Part shown: in pieces, positions 23,691-31,018 of the stretch
Layout: every line of letters starts with the position of its first letter
How positions within the stretch are numbered: position 1 is the first letter of the stretch
Assembly (NCBI GenBank): GCA_021201235.1
Contig: JAJQFI010000027.1
Location: 96,897-160,896 of the forward strand
Length of the DNA: 64,000 bases
Reading direction: 5' to 3'
From: Oscillospiraceae bacterium
GTDB taxonomy: Bacteria; Bacillota; Clostridia; Oscillospirales; Ruminococcaceae
Position numbers and translations under genes: made by a program
Notes under the pieces: model-generated
What the model saw: the letters and a program-made list of their open reading frames with translations, nothing else
What the model was told of the DNA's origin: nothing
Database searches by the model: none

Positions 23691-23918
23691 TTATCCGTTC
23701 GCTACATTCTCTGTTTGGCTTGTGGGCTTATACACGATATGATCGACTTTTCTGCCACTGATACATTCAACTATTATTTCCGGCGACAAGTCCTCATATT
23801 TCTTAATACCTTTATGCCGTAGCATCCATTCACCGTTTACAATAACCCTCTCGCCTAAGTTCATACCTCCCGGCGTCCTTGCATATGTGCATATTCTTTT
23901 CTCCTGTTTTTCATTCAT
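23691..23918 (-). CDS. Hypothetical small protein
   Basis: A 75-residue protein starting at ATG 23916-23918 behind AAGGAGG, so translation is likely. It is soluble and basic with one Cys pair too far apart for a metal site. 'LGERVIVNGEWMLRHKGIKK' suggests a small beta-rich domain. It is divergent from the XRE/ImmA pair at 24151 and probably belongs to the element. Function unknown. Confidence 0.55.
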   Translation of the reverse strand: MNEKQEKRICTYARTPGGMNLGERVIVNGEWMLRHKGIKKYEDLSPEIIVECISGRKVDHIVYKPTSQTENVANG

Positions 23919-24019
23919 CTATACTAACTCCTCCTTACGATGAATCGGCTGCTTTTCCTGCAAGTTGCACCTTGCAAAAATATATTTCGTGTTTTCCGCA
24001 ACTTTTTTCTTAAAACCTC

Positions 24020-24048
24020 TTGACAAAGTTCTTATTATGCGTTATTAT
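24020..24048 (+). promoter_or_regulatory. Promoter of XRE/ImmA genes
   Basis: TTGACA at 24020-24025, 17-nt spacer, TATTAT at 24043-24048. GTTGCATTA and TTGCATAAT words flank it at about 24059 and 24090 and may be repressor sites. Confidence 0.75.
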
Positions 24049-24150
24049 ATTTGTGAAAGTTGCATTACGAGTTCATTATACACGCTAAATTGCATAATGT
24101 CAAGACGCAACATCAAAATATTTAAAAATTTTTCAAGGAGGACAAGGCAC

Positions 24151-24585
24151 ATGACGTTCGGAGAAAAGGTTAGAACTGCGAGAGTTCATGCAGACCTTTC
24201 ACAACAAGATTTAGCAAGGATGACAGGTATGTCTTTAAGGACGATTCAAAATTATGAATCCGGCGAGAGGTTACCTAAGAAACGTTCAACCTACACTGTT
24301 TTGGCAAAGGAGCTTCACGTTGACGAGGGAGCATTGTTGGATGACAATGCCGAATTTATACTTTCCGCCGCTGAACAATATGGCTACAAAGGAAAGAAAC
24401 AGGCTTTAAAGCTAACTGAGGAGGTTGCCGGGCTTTATGCCGGTGGCTCACTCGAAGAAGAAGATATGGATGCAATGATGAAAGCTATCCAGGAAGCGTA
24501 CTGGAGAGCAAAGGAGATCAACAAGAAATACACTCCTAAAAAGTATCTTAATAACGGGAACGAGGAGGAATCCCCGACAGAGTAA
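24151..24585 (+). CDS. XRE-family repressor (ImmR-like)
   Basis: A 144-residue regulator. Residues 4-60 are the HTH ('GEKVRTARVHADLSQQDLAR', 'SLRTIQNYESGERLPKKRS'). The C-terminal half is a helical region ending in a charged tail. AAGGAGGACAAGGCAC precedes the ATG at 24151; the longer upstream frame has no ribosome binding site. It is followed by an ImmA/IrrE-type peptidase gene, the arrangement in which ImmA cleaves the ImmR repressor upon DNA damage. It likely controls the polymerase genes downstream. Confidence 0.8.
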   Translation: MTFGEKVRTARVHADLSQQDLARMTGMSLRTIQNYESGERLPKKRSTYTVLAKELHVDEGALLDDNAEFILSAAEQYGYKGKKQALKLTEEVAGLYAGGSLEEEDMDAMMKAIQEAYWRAKEINKKYTPKKYLNNGNEEESPTE

Positions 24586-24614
24586 ACAATACTCTCCGGG
24601 TGCATACAACATAA

Positions 24615-25160
24615 ATGGATGATATGCAAACCGTATCTGTTGCACGGCAACTTGTCCACAAATACAAGATACGAAATCCTGAAGAAATTGCTGAAGCTCT
24701 TGGTATTCAGATAATGAGGGTGTTCGATTTCAAACGTCAGAAGGGCACTTTCAAGCTCATACTTAACGTTCCATTTATCTTCGTGAACGGCAATCTCTCC
24801 AACCAAATGCAACGAATGGTCATTGCTCATGAGTTGGGGCACGCCATTCTTCACAGAGATATTTGTTTGGAAACCGGTGGAATGTTGGAGTTTGAACTAT
24901 TCGACATGGTAAACCACACGGAATACGATGCCAATGTATTTTAAGCCACCCTACTCATTGACGAAAAAGAGTTCCTGGGCTACCTGCAAGAAGGGTACGA
25001 CCTTGTCGCCGTCGCTAAACTGATGGATGTCAACGTGAATCTTTTGCTGTTAAAGTCGGAGCTGATGAACAAGGAAAATTCTGAGTACAACTTCAATTTA
25101 CCTTACGTTCCTCGCAGAGATTTTCTCGGAAAGATTGAAGATAATGCAGGAGAGTTATAA
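24615..25160 (+). pseudogene. ImmA/IrrE metallopeptidase with in-frame stop
   Basis: The first 109 codons hold the zinc peptidase core: 'RMVIAHELGHAILHRD' gives HExxH at about residues 74-78 and 'TEYDANVF' gives the third-ligand region. A TAA at 24942-24944 then ends the frame. The same frame continues for another 71 codons ('ATLLIDEKEFLGYLQEGYDL' ... 'LGKIEDNAGEL') to TAA at 25158-25160, and this reads as the normal C-terminal part of the family. A single C-to-T change would explain the stop. The peptidase core might still be made, but the protein lacks its C-terminal third. The ribosome binding site is weak. Confidence 0.75.
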
Positions 25161-25225
25161 CCACAGTCAAATTTTTAACTGCTTAACAGCGCACAATTAA
25201 TTATTACAAAGGAGGCAACACTATA

Positions 25226-25759
25226 ATGACATACTACAAAGCATTCGACCCTGACTTCCGTGATGAATGTGACATTCAATATGCTATTGGAAAGGAAACA
25301 ATAGTAGAGAATCCTTATCAGCCAGATTTCATTTACGCTTGGGGAAGATGTGACACCAAACTTGAGGCTTGTGTTCGTGACTTGCCTATGCTCATGGGAT
25401 ACTGTAGATTTGATGCCAAGCCACACATATGTGAAGTAGAACCCAACGGCAAAATGGTTCAGAGGGATGATATAGTTATGCGAAAGCAAATTTCTTATTA
25501 CTTAACCAATCGGATTACTGTTACCCGTGAGTTGACTGTTGATGAGACAATGCAACGCCTTTGGGATGAAGGAGCTAACTTTAACTCTTTTATAACTGCT
25601 CATGCACCTTTTGAGGAGCTTATGAAGCTTAAGGAGCATTTTAACAATATTGATACTGTAAGAAGGATACTCAGTCTTCCATATCTGACTGATAAACAGT
25701 TCAGAGAATTGCTTCCCCAAAAATATCACAAGTACATAGACGATTGGTACTGGATTTAA
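25226..25759 (+). CDS. Hypothetical protein of element
   Basis: A 177-residue protein starting behind AAAGGAGGCAACACTATA. The N-terminal half ('TYYKAFDPDFRDECDIQYAI' ... 'EACVRDLPMLMGYCRF') recalls DUF7666-like repeat-flanking domains of phage proteins, but the match is by pattern only. The C-terminal half is helical ('FITAHAPFEELMKLKEHFNN'). No membrane segment, metal site or nuclease motif is visible. It follows the ImmA remnant and precedes the polymerase operon in the same direction. Confidence 0.5.
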   Translation: MTYYKAFDPDFRDECDIQYAIGKETIVENPYQPDFIYAWGRCDTKLEACVRDLPMLMGYCRFDAKPHICEVEPNGKMVQRDDIVMRKQISYYLTNRITVTRELTVDETMQRLWDEGANFNSFITAHAPFEELMKLKEHFNNIDTVRRILSLPYLTDKQFRELLPQKYHKYIDDWYWI

Positions 25760-25803
25760 ACTCACCATTTGATACGCCATCACTATAAAAGGAGGTGACT
25801 GGC

Positions 25804-26097
25804 ATGAACGCAACTGCAAGAGCATTGCATCCTATAAAAGAAAAAGTTTATGTGTCGGTCACTTCGGAAATTGATACGACGGGGTTCATGCACCCGAAAG
25901 CTGTCGAGTGGACGAACGGGCGGATGTACAAAATTGACGAGGTTCGGGATTTCCGTCCGGCTGATACCGTCGGATTCGGATTCCCCGGCGACTGCTACAC
26001 TGTGGTCATCAAAGGCGAAGAAAAACGGTTATTCTTTGAACACGCACAGTTTCCACCACGGTTAGGACGATGGTTTGTTGAGGTTATTGCGAGCTAA
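25804..26097 (+). CDS. Small protein upstream of Y-family polymerase
   Basis: A 97-residue protein starting at ATG 25804 behind AAGGAGGTGA. It is rich in beta strands ('KVYVSVTSEIDTTGFMHPKA', 'MYKIDEVRDFRP') and ends 23 bp before the polymerase start. I know similar proteins immediately upstream of clostridial UmuC/DinB-type genes but have no function for them. A role in damage tolerance is inferred from the position alone. Confidence 0.6.
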   Translation: MNATARALHPIKEKVYVSVTSEIDTTGFMHPKAVEWTNGRMYKIDEVRDFRPADTVGFGFPGDCYTVVIKGEEKRLFFEHAQFPPRLGRWFVEVIAS

Positions 26098-26120
26098 AAT
26101 ACTTGAAGGGAGAATCAACG

Positions 26121-27566
26121 ATGGATAAGCAACGCACATATTTTGCTATAGACCTGAAATCGTTTTATGCCAGTTGCGAGTGCGCGGACAGGCATCTCGA
26201 TCCACTCACGACCAATCTCGTGGTTGCAGACCAAAGCCGTACAGAGAAAACTATCTGCTTGGCGGTCTCCCCTTCTCTCAAGGCTTACGGAATTCCGGGC
26301 AGGGCAAGGCTCTTTGAAGTCGTGCAGAAAGTGCAAGAAGTAAATGCGGGGCGGCTTCGCAAAGCTCCCGGACACAGGTTTACAACGGAGTGTTTTGATT
26401 CAATAGGTCTCTCGGAAGACCCAAATCTTAAATTATCCTACATCGTCGCTCCGCCTCGCATGGCAAGATACGTTGAAGTTTCGGCGCAGATTTATTCAAT
26501 CTACTTGAAATACATCGCGCCGGAGGATATTTTTGCGTATTCTATTGATGAAGTCTTTATTGATGCCACCGATTACTTGCACGCCTACGGTATGACTGCT
26601 CACGAGTTGTGCATGACTCTTATTCGTGAAGTTCTTTATGCGACGGGAATCACTGCCACCGGCGGAATCGGCACAAATATGTACCTTGCGAAGATTGCAA
26701 TGGACATCGTGGCGAAGCACGTTCCTGCCGACAAGGATGGAGTGAGAATTGCGGAGCTTGACGAACGTTCTTATCGTGAGAAATTATGGAATCATACTCC
26801 TCTTACCGACTTCTGGAGAATTGGTGCGGGCACTGCGAGGAAGCTCGAAAAGCGTTATATCTTCACTATGGGTCAACTGGCGTTTGCGTCAACCTATGAC
26901 CAAGAGTGGTTCTACAAAGAATTTGGCATTGATGCCGAGATACTAATCGACCACGCTTGGGGAGTCGAACCAACGACAATGGAACTGGTGAAGTCCTACA
27001 AAGCGGATACGAACAGTCTTTCCGAAGGGCAGGTTCTCTCTGAACCATATCCATATGAAAAAGCAAGAATCATTGTGCACGAGATGACCGACAGTCTGAT
27101 GTTGCAGTTGACCACGAAGGGGTTAGTTTCCGACTCGTTCACGCTCGACATCGGGTATGACAGAGAGAATTGCGACAAGGGCAACTATTCTGGCAACACG
27201 AAGACTGACCACTATGGGCGAACAGTTCCTAAGCCTGCTCACGGAAGCACACGAATTGATAGTCCAACAAACATAGGCAGTCAACTCCAAAAAGCTATTG
27301 TGGGGCTGTTTGACAGGATTGTTGACAGAAATTTGACTGTGAGGAGAATTACCGTCACTGCGAATAGAGTCGTGCAGGATGGAGGTGTCGCACAAATGAA
27401 TATGTTCACCGACACCGAAAAGCTTGAAAAAGAAAAAAGCCTGCAAAACGCCATTGTTGGCATCAAGCAGAGGTTTGGAAAGAATGCTGTTCTCAAGGGT
27501 ACAAATTTCCTTGAGGGTGCGACAATGAGAGAACGAAACGGGCAGATTGGTGGGCATAAAGCCTGA
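26121..27566 (+). CDS. Y-family DNA polymerase (UmuC/ImpB type)
   Basis: A 481-residue translesion polymerase. The palm motifs are 'YFAIDLKSFYASCEC' (first catalytic Asp, steric-gate region) at residues 8-20 and 'AYSIDEVFIDATDY' (catalytic Asp-Glu) near residue 137. 'ATGGIGTNMYLAKIAMD' and the HhH-type 'DFWRIGAGTARKLEKR' follow, and the C-terminal part is a little finger domain. It copies damaged DNA with low fidelity. ATG 26121 follows GAAGGGAGA. It forms an operon with the preceding small gene and the following YolD-like gene. Confidence 0.88.
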   Translation: MDKQRTYFAIDLKSFYASCECADRHLDPLTTNLVVADQSRTEKTICLAVSPSLKAYGIPGRARLFEVVQKVQEVNAGRLRKAPGHRFTTECFDSIGLSEDPNLKLSYIVAPPRMARYVEVSAQIYSIYLKYIAPEDIFAYSIDEVFIDATDYLHAYGMTAHELCMTLIREVLYATGITATGGIGTNMYLAKIAMDIVAKHVPADKDGVRIAELDERSYREKLWNHTPLTDFWRIGAGTARKLEKRYIFTMGQLAFASTYDQEWFYKEFGIDAEILIDHAWGVEPTTMELVKSYKADTNSLSEGQVLSEPYPYEKARIIVHEMTDSLMLQLTTKGLVSDSFTLDIGYDRENCDKGNYSGNTKTDHYGRTVPKPAHGSTRIDSPTNIGSQLQKAIVGLFDRIVDRNLTVRRITVTANRVVQDGGVAQMNMFTDTEKLEKEKSLQNAIVGIKQRFGKNAVLKGTNFLEGATMRERNGQIGGHKA

Positions 27567-27584
27567 GATAAAGAGGTGCGAATT

Positions 27585-28142
27585 GTGGACAAAAATGACA
27601 ACTTTGATGAGATCATAGATATGGAAAGACCCTGGACGGAAGAGACACTGAAAAAGCATCCGAAGATGTCGCCGCAAGACAGGGCGAAGATATTTGCGCC
27701 TTTTGCTGCTCTTAGAGGACATTCTGAGAGACTTGGTGAGGAAGATGTAAAAATGTTGCGGAGTGAACGGATGGAGTTGTCTGAGGATGAGGCCGCAATG
27801 CTCTCCGATAAATTACTGCAGGTCAAAAAAGGCATGACGATAACTGTGGTCTACTTCCAACCGGACAGCGAGAACGGAGATATCGGATATAATGTGACTG
27901 CTACCGGCACTGTAAGCAATATTGATCCAGTCTATAGAATTCTGAAAATTGACACAGGTCGGACGAATGAAAAAGGATCTGTGGACGAGGTTATAAAGTT
28001 TGATGATCTGCTGGATGTGAGCGGTTCGGAGATAGTAGATATAGATAAATATCTGGGGACTGAAGATTTCCCGGATGAATACGGCGAATACGGCGAATAC
28101 GGCGAATACAGCGAAAACAGCGAATACCCCAAACACGAATAA
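27585..28142 (+). CDS. YolD-like protein with Gly-Glu-Tyr repeat tail
   Basis: A 185-residue YolD-family protein, the usual partner of UmuC-type polymerases in Firmicutes. 'MSPQDRAKIFAPFAALRGHS' near residue 30 is the family signature. The C-terminus is a repeat of E-Y-G units encoded by six 9-bp repeats. I take GTG 27585 as the start because AAGAGG lies ten bases upstream. It may help recruit the polymerase or compete with UmuD-like factors, but the mechanism is not known. A terminator follows directly. Confidence 0.75.
   Translation: MDKNDNFDEIIDMERPWTEETLKKHPKMSPQDRAKIFAPFAALRGHSERLGEEDVKMLRSERMELSEDEAAMLSDKLLQVKKGMTITVVYFQPDSENGDIGYNVTATGTVSNIDPVYRILKIDTGRTNEKGSVDEVIKFDDLLDVSGSEIVDIDKYLGTEDFPDEYGEYGEYGEYSENSEYPKHE
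28077..28130 (+). repeat. 9-bp tandem repeat in YolD-like gene
   Basis: Six units of nine bases: GAATACGGC three times, then GAATACAGC, GAAAACAGC and GAATACCCC. It encodes E-Y-G/S repeats, stays in frame for any copy number change, and could vary between strains. Confidence 0.85.
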
Positions 28143-28194
28143 CCCCCTTGCCCAGGAAGACAACCACAGTCATCCCAAGCAGGGGTTATTTTCA
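28138..28194 (+). terminator. Terminator of polymerase operon
   Basis: AATAACCCC (28138-28146) pairs with GGGGTTATT (28182-28190), followed by TTC; a 35-base loop separates the arms. Confidence 0.6.
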
Positions 28195-28262
28195 GTAAGC
28201 TATATGAACTTCTCATATTTCAGGCTATCAGCTCCGAATAGTGCATTCGTGCTATAGCTTAC
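28195..28262. repeat. Perfect 10-bp inverted repeat at probable right end of element
   Basis: GTAAGCTATA (28195-28204) and TATAGCTTAC (28253-28262) with a 48-base spacer, directly after the polymerase operon terminator. It may mark an end or core site; I did not find the same word near 11 kb. Confidence 0.5.
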
Positions 28263-28314
28263 CATAGAAGTTTTGCACATATCCAGCAGGGTCAGCTTGG
28301 TTCGAAAAAAACGC

Positions 28315-29223
28315 CTAATCCAAGTAGTGAAGTCCAGTTAATGTTTCAGAAGCTTCCCACAGCTTTTTTGCTGTATCCAGATTATGCGACGCTTTATTGG
28401 ATTTGACCACATCAGGCATCCTGCCCTTGGATGGTCCGAAGTATTCGCCTCCTCTGACAGTTTTATCTGTAGCCGCGCGAATCAACGGCATTGCATCATA
28501 GATGGTAGGCTTCAGAAAGCTTGCCACAAACGTCAGGAATCCTTTAGTGAAAGCGTTATTCGCCTGAGCCGGCATGATGTTTGTCTGTGCTATTCCGGGA
28601 TGTGCAGCAAGTGAGATTGTAGACTTGCCTGTGCGTGTAAGACGCCGTTGCATTTCATACGCAAACAAAAGCATTTCCATTTTGGAGCGTCCGTATGCTC
28701 TCCATTTGCCGAAGCCCTTTTTATTTTTATAGTACAGATTATCAAAATCTATCTTGTTTCCGAAAAAGTATGCAAGACTGCTGACACTGACAACTCTTGC
28801 GCCAGGAGTTGCCTCCAACAGGTCGAATAATCTTCCTGTCAGAGCAAAGTGACCGAGATAGTTCGTTGCAAAGTGATTTTCAAAGCCATCAACGGTTTCA
28901 GAATACGGCGCAGCCATAATTTCCGCATTATTGACGAGAACATCGAGGCGACTGTATTTCTGCTTGAATTGATCTGCAAAATCCGCAACACTTTTTTGGC
29001 TGGCAAGGTCTAAGTGCATAGCATCCAAATCCGCATCCGGAACATCGTCCCGAATCTTTTGCATGGCGGCATCCGCCTTTTTCGGATTACGGCAGGCCAT
29101 CACAACTTTTGCGCCTTTGCGAGAAAGCTCCTTAGCAGTCTCAAAGCCCAGACCGCTGTTTGCACCTGTCACAATCATTACTTTGCCGGAAAGGTCAGGT
29201 ATATCTTCTAATTTCCAACTCAT
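28315..29223 (-). CDS. SDR family oxidoreductase (retinol dehydrogenase-like)
   Basis: A 302-residue short-chain dehydrogenase. The NAD(P) loop is 'MIVTGANSGLGFETAKEL' (TGxxxGxG), the catalytic Ser is in 'VVSVSSLAYFF', and Tyr and Lys are in 'RAYGRSKMEMLL' (YxxxK). The structural NNAG motif reads 'NNAE', an unusual substitution that may affect cofactor binding. The length and C-terminus fit WWOX/RDH-like SDRs. The substrate is unknown. It sits alone between the mobile block and the HPr-like gene. Confidence 0.85.
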   Translation of the reverse strand: MSWKLEDIPDLSGKVMIVTGANSGLGFETAKELSRKGAKVVMACRNPKKADAAMQKIRDDVPDADLDAMHLDLASQKSVADFADQFKQKYSRLDVLVNNAEIMAAPYSETVDGFENHFATNYLGHFALTGRLFDLLEATPGARVVSVSSLAYFFGNKIDFDNLYYKNKKGFGKWRAYGRSKMEMLLFAYEMQRRLTRTGKSTISLAAHPGIAQTNIMPAQANNAFTKGFLTFVASFLKPTIYDAMPLIRAATDKTVRGGEYFGPSKGRMPDVVKSNKASHNLDTAKKLWEASETLTGLHYLD

Positions 29224-29511
29224 AATTATCCCCTCACATGGAACTCAGATTGCGTCATACCATTAAGCGTGACGTTCGGATTCTGGTAGCGTCTGCGCTT
29301 CCCCGGCACATTGGAGTGACGAATGGGAGAAAAGCCTACGATATGGTTTGGTCGTAATGTCAGTCTGCTTTTTGCAAAACAGATCGCTACACCCTATTTT
29401 ATCACTTGGGCGGAATCAATACAACAGCACTAAAGCAACAAATGTGGAATTATTTTCTGAAATTTTGATGAACACGTGGTTACTTACGTTATGCTTTACT
29501 TATGTTGCGGA

Positions 29512-29604
29512 CTTGTATCTTGTCTAAATCGACCGCCACAGCTGCTTTATTTCTCAGAATAATTGCTTTTATGTTTTTATCTTTGAACCGATTGTCGTTT
29601 TGGG
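29512..29604. repeat. 93-bp diverged repeat, copy 1
   Basis: Aligns by eye with 30352-30443 at roughly 75 percent (begins CTTGTATCTTGTC). It lies in the 544-bp gap between the SDR and HPr-like genes. In one minus-strand frame it is open ('RFKDKNIKAIILRNKAAVAV'), so it may be a relic of a coding element. I see no intact gene in this gap. Confidence 0.55.
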
Positions 29605-29701
29605 CAGGTGACGGCAACCTGCTTGGCATGGGGCAGCGATTATTGATATAGATAAGCATCTTGAGATTTGGAACTTCCCATAGAGTACAGTGAAAATAAA
29701 T

Positions 29702-29753
29702 AAACCCCCTGCAGCTCCCAGAGTTTTCTCTGGAAATCCACAGGGGTTTTTCT
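29702..29753. terminator. Terminator of HPr-like gene
   Basis: AAACCCC-c-TG pairs with CAGGGGTTT, with an inner CCAGAG/CTCTGG helix. T-rich on both sides; on the minus strand it lies 15 bp past the HPr-like stop. Confidence 0.8.
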
Positions 29754-29767
29754 TCATACGTTATAAC

Positions 29768-30031
29768 TTAGAGACCAATGGAATCCAACGCTGCTTTTAT
29801 ATTCTGTGCAGCTACATCCGCATCTGAACCGTCAAATGTAAACTCAACTGTATCCCCTGTTTTGAATCCACCCGTTATTAACAGCATAATGCTCTTCGCA
29901 CTTTTGGGCGGCAAGCCAGGTTTAGATACAAAGATATAACATTCATACTTTGCGGCTTCGTGTGCCAAAAGAGCTAATGCTCTATCATGGTCTTCTTTTC
30001 CTGTGATTTTGTAGGTAAAACTTTCTTTCAT
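29768..30031 (-). CDS. HPr family phosphocarrier-like protein
   Basis: An 87-residue HPr-fold protein. Position 15 of HPr is represented by His in 'EDHDRALALLAHEA', which keeps the H-x-R spacing of the phosphorylation site (HARPA in ordinary HPr), and 'KSAKSIMLL' keeps the regulatory Ser-46 region. 'DGSDADVAAQNIKAALDSIG' is the final helix. It may be a Crh-like or system-specific phosphocarrier, though no PTS gene is nearby. It is transcribed alone, from the promoter at 30100-30128. Confidence 0.75.
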   Translation of the reverse strand: MKESFTYKITGKEDHDRALALLAHEAAKYECYIFVSKPGLPPKSAKSIMLLITGGFKTGDTVEFTFDGSDADVAAQNIKAALDSIGL

Positions 30032-30099
30032 TGATTTTCTGGTCTCCTATTCTGTCTTTATTTTGTTTGGTCTCTATTCTCGCGGTTTTTATCTATCAA

Positions 30100-30128
30100 T
30101 TATTATCATAGGGCTTGTGCCCTGTCAA
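30100..30128 (-). promoter_or_regulatory. Promoter of HPr-like gene with internal palindrome
   Basis: Minus strand TTGACA (30123-30128), 17-nt spacer, TAATAA (30100-30105). The spacer begins with GGGC-ACAA-GCCC, a possible operator. Confidence 0.7.
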
Positions 30129-30351
30129 AATAAACCGCTTTAGATACCTGTATCGTCAAGGCGGGGCACCGATTACTACCATTTTTTGCGAATCAGATGC
30201 ATTATGTTTTAATTTTAAAAATAGCTATCGCTTTTTCTAAACAGTGACAACAACTTATCAGATCACTCCATACTTCTTCAATAGCTCCAATCTACGCTCT
30301 GCTACAGAATATCCCTTACTTATTTCTTTCATGCTGCCCATTGTCGTGGCT

Positions 30352-30443
30352 CTTGTAACTTGTCAAAACCGACCACCAGTTGCCTTTATTTCTCAAAATA
30401 GTTGCTTATGTGTTTTTGTCTTTCAGCCGGCGGTCATTTTTGA
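30352..30443. repeat. 93-bp diverged repeat, copy 2
   Basis: Second copy of the sequence at 29512-29604, in the 528-bp gap between the HPr-like gene and the ferredoxin-like fragment. Both copies lie in the same orientation about 840 bp apart and bracket the HPr-like gene. Nothing else coding is visible here. Confidence 0.55.
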
Positions 30444-30559
30444 TAACAATCTCTCTTTGCTTTCGATAGAAAAACCGCACTGCTTTGTGGTATATTTCAG
30501 TTGGCTGTCAATTTTGTCACTTTTGTCAAGCGGTGACACCCTTTTTCTTTTGTGCCTCT

Positions 30560-30967
30560 TCAAATGCACACACAAATACATTTATGACAGCGGATACATT
30601 TTTCAGCATCTACGGCAGGATAAAGAAATCCCTCCTCATCAGGTCGCATTACTATCGCTTGTACAGGACAAATTGCATAACAAGCCGTACATCCACAACA
30701 ATTCTCCCTGTTTTCATATAACTCAGGCAGTTCTTTATTGCAAGCAGTAAGATTACCGTTTTTATCTCTAAGCTGTGGAAGCCCATTTTCACCTATAGTT
30801 ACATTAAAATAGCGGGTGGAGTTGTGCGGCGTATATTGTCGCGATGTAATCTCATAGTCCTCACTTGGATTAGGTTGTGAAGAATATGGTAAGTAAGTTC
30901 CATCTCTATATTGATACACAAGTTCAAATTTAACTTGCGTCACGCTCTTCCTTCCAAAAAAATTCAC
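30560..30967 (-). CDS. 2[4Fe-4S] ferredoxin-like fragment of an FrhB-type protein
   Basis: A 135-residue protein whose C-terminal 50 residues carry two Fe-S motifs: 'CCGCTACYAICPVQAI' and 'CIRCHKCICVCI'. The second lacks the usual Pro after the last Cys and the protein ends there. In polysaccharide-linked FrhB proteins this ferredoxin domain is followed by the F420-hydrogenase beta domain; here that part is missing, so the gene is probably truncated. The N-terminal 85 residues ('FELVYQYRDGTYLPYSSQP') are unfamiliar. It is the last gene of the leftward glycan cluster. It might supply an Fe-S partner to the FrhB-like protein upstream, which lacks this domain. Confidence 0.55.
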   Translation of the reverse strand: MNFFGRKSVTQVKFELVYQYRDGTYLPYSSQPNPSEDYEITSRQYTPHNSTRYFNVTIGENGLPQLRDKNGNLTACNKELPELYENRENCCGCTACYAICPVQAIVMRPDEEGFLYPAVDAEKCIRCHKCICVCI

Positions 30968-31018
30968 TCTTATCTCTCCTCAAACTACAATGGTTCTGTA
31001 TTTTTAGTCTCTAAAAAA

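Larger units (their letters stand above)
11165..28262. mobile_element. Putative composite integrated element (recombinase/RepA_N block)
   Basis: The interval between the terminator at 11165 and the inverted repeat at 28195-28262 holds two large serine recombinases, an inactive resolvase-like protein, a RepA-like ATPase, a RepA_N initiator fragment, four XRE regulators plus a small HTH protein, an ImmA-like peptidase, a sigma-like factor and a Y-family polymerase operon, and no core genes. I infer acquisition. The ends are not proven: no matching attachment repeats were found by eye, and the block may be two elements joined near 16.8-18.3 kb. Confidence 0.5.

Noticed and set aside
27123..27835. 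Two long minus-strand frames
   Set aside because: Both are antisense to the Y-family polymerase and the YolD-like gene; no ribosome binding sites or family features.
28077..28130. Possible CRISPR-like repeats
   Set aside because: The 9-bp units are contiguous, have no spacers and encode an E-Y-G tail.
30352..30443. Reading the 93-bp repeat as a CRISPR or riboswitch element
   Set aside because: Only two diverged copies, no conserved secondary structure seen by eye.
30244..30750. 168-codon plus-strand frame
   Set aside because: No ribosome binding site, AT-rich content, and it covers the 93-bp repeat and the antisense of the ferredoxin-like gene.
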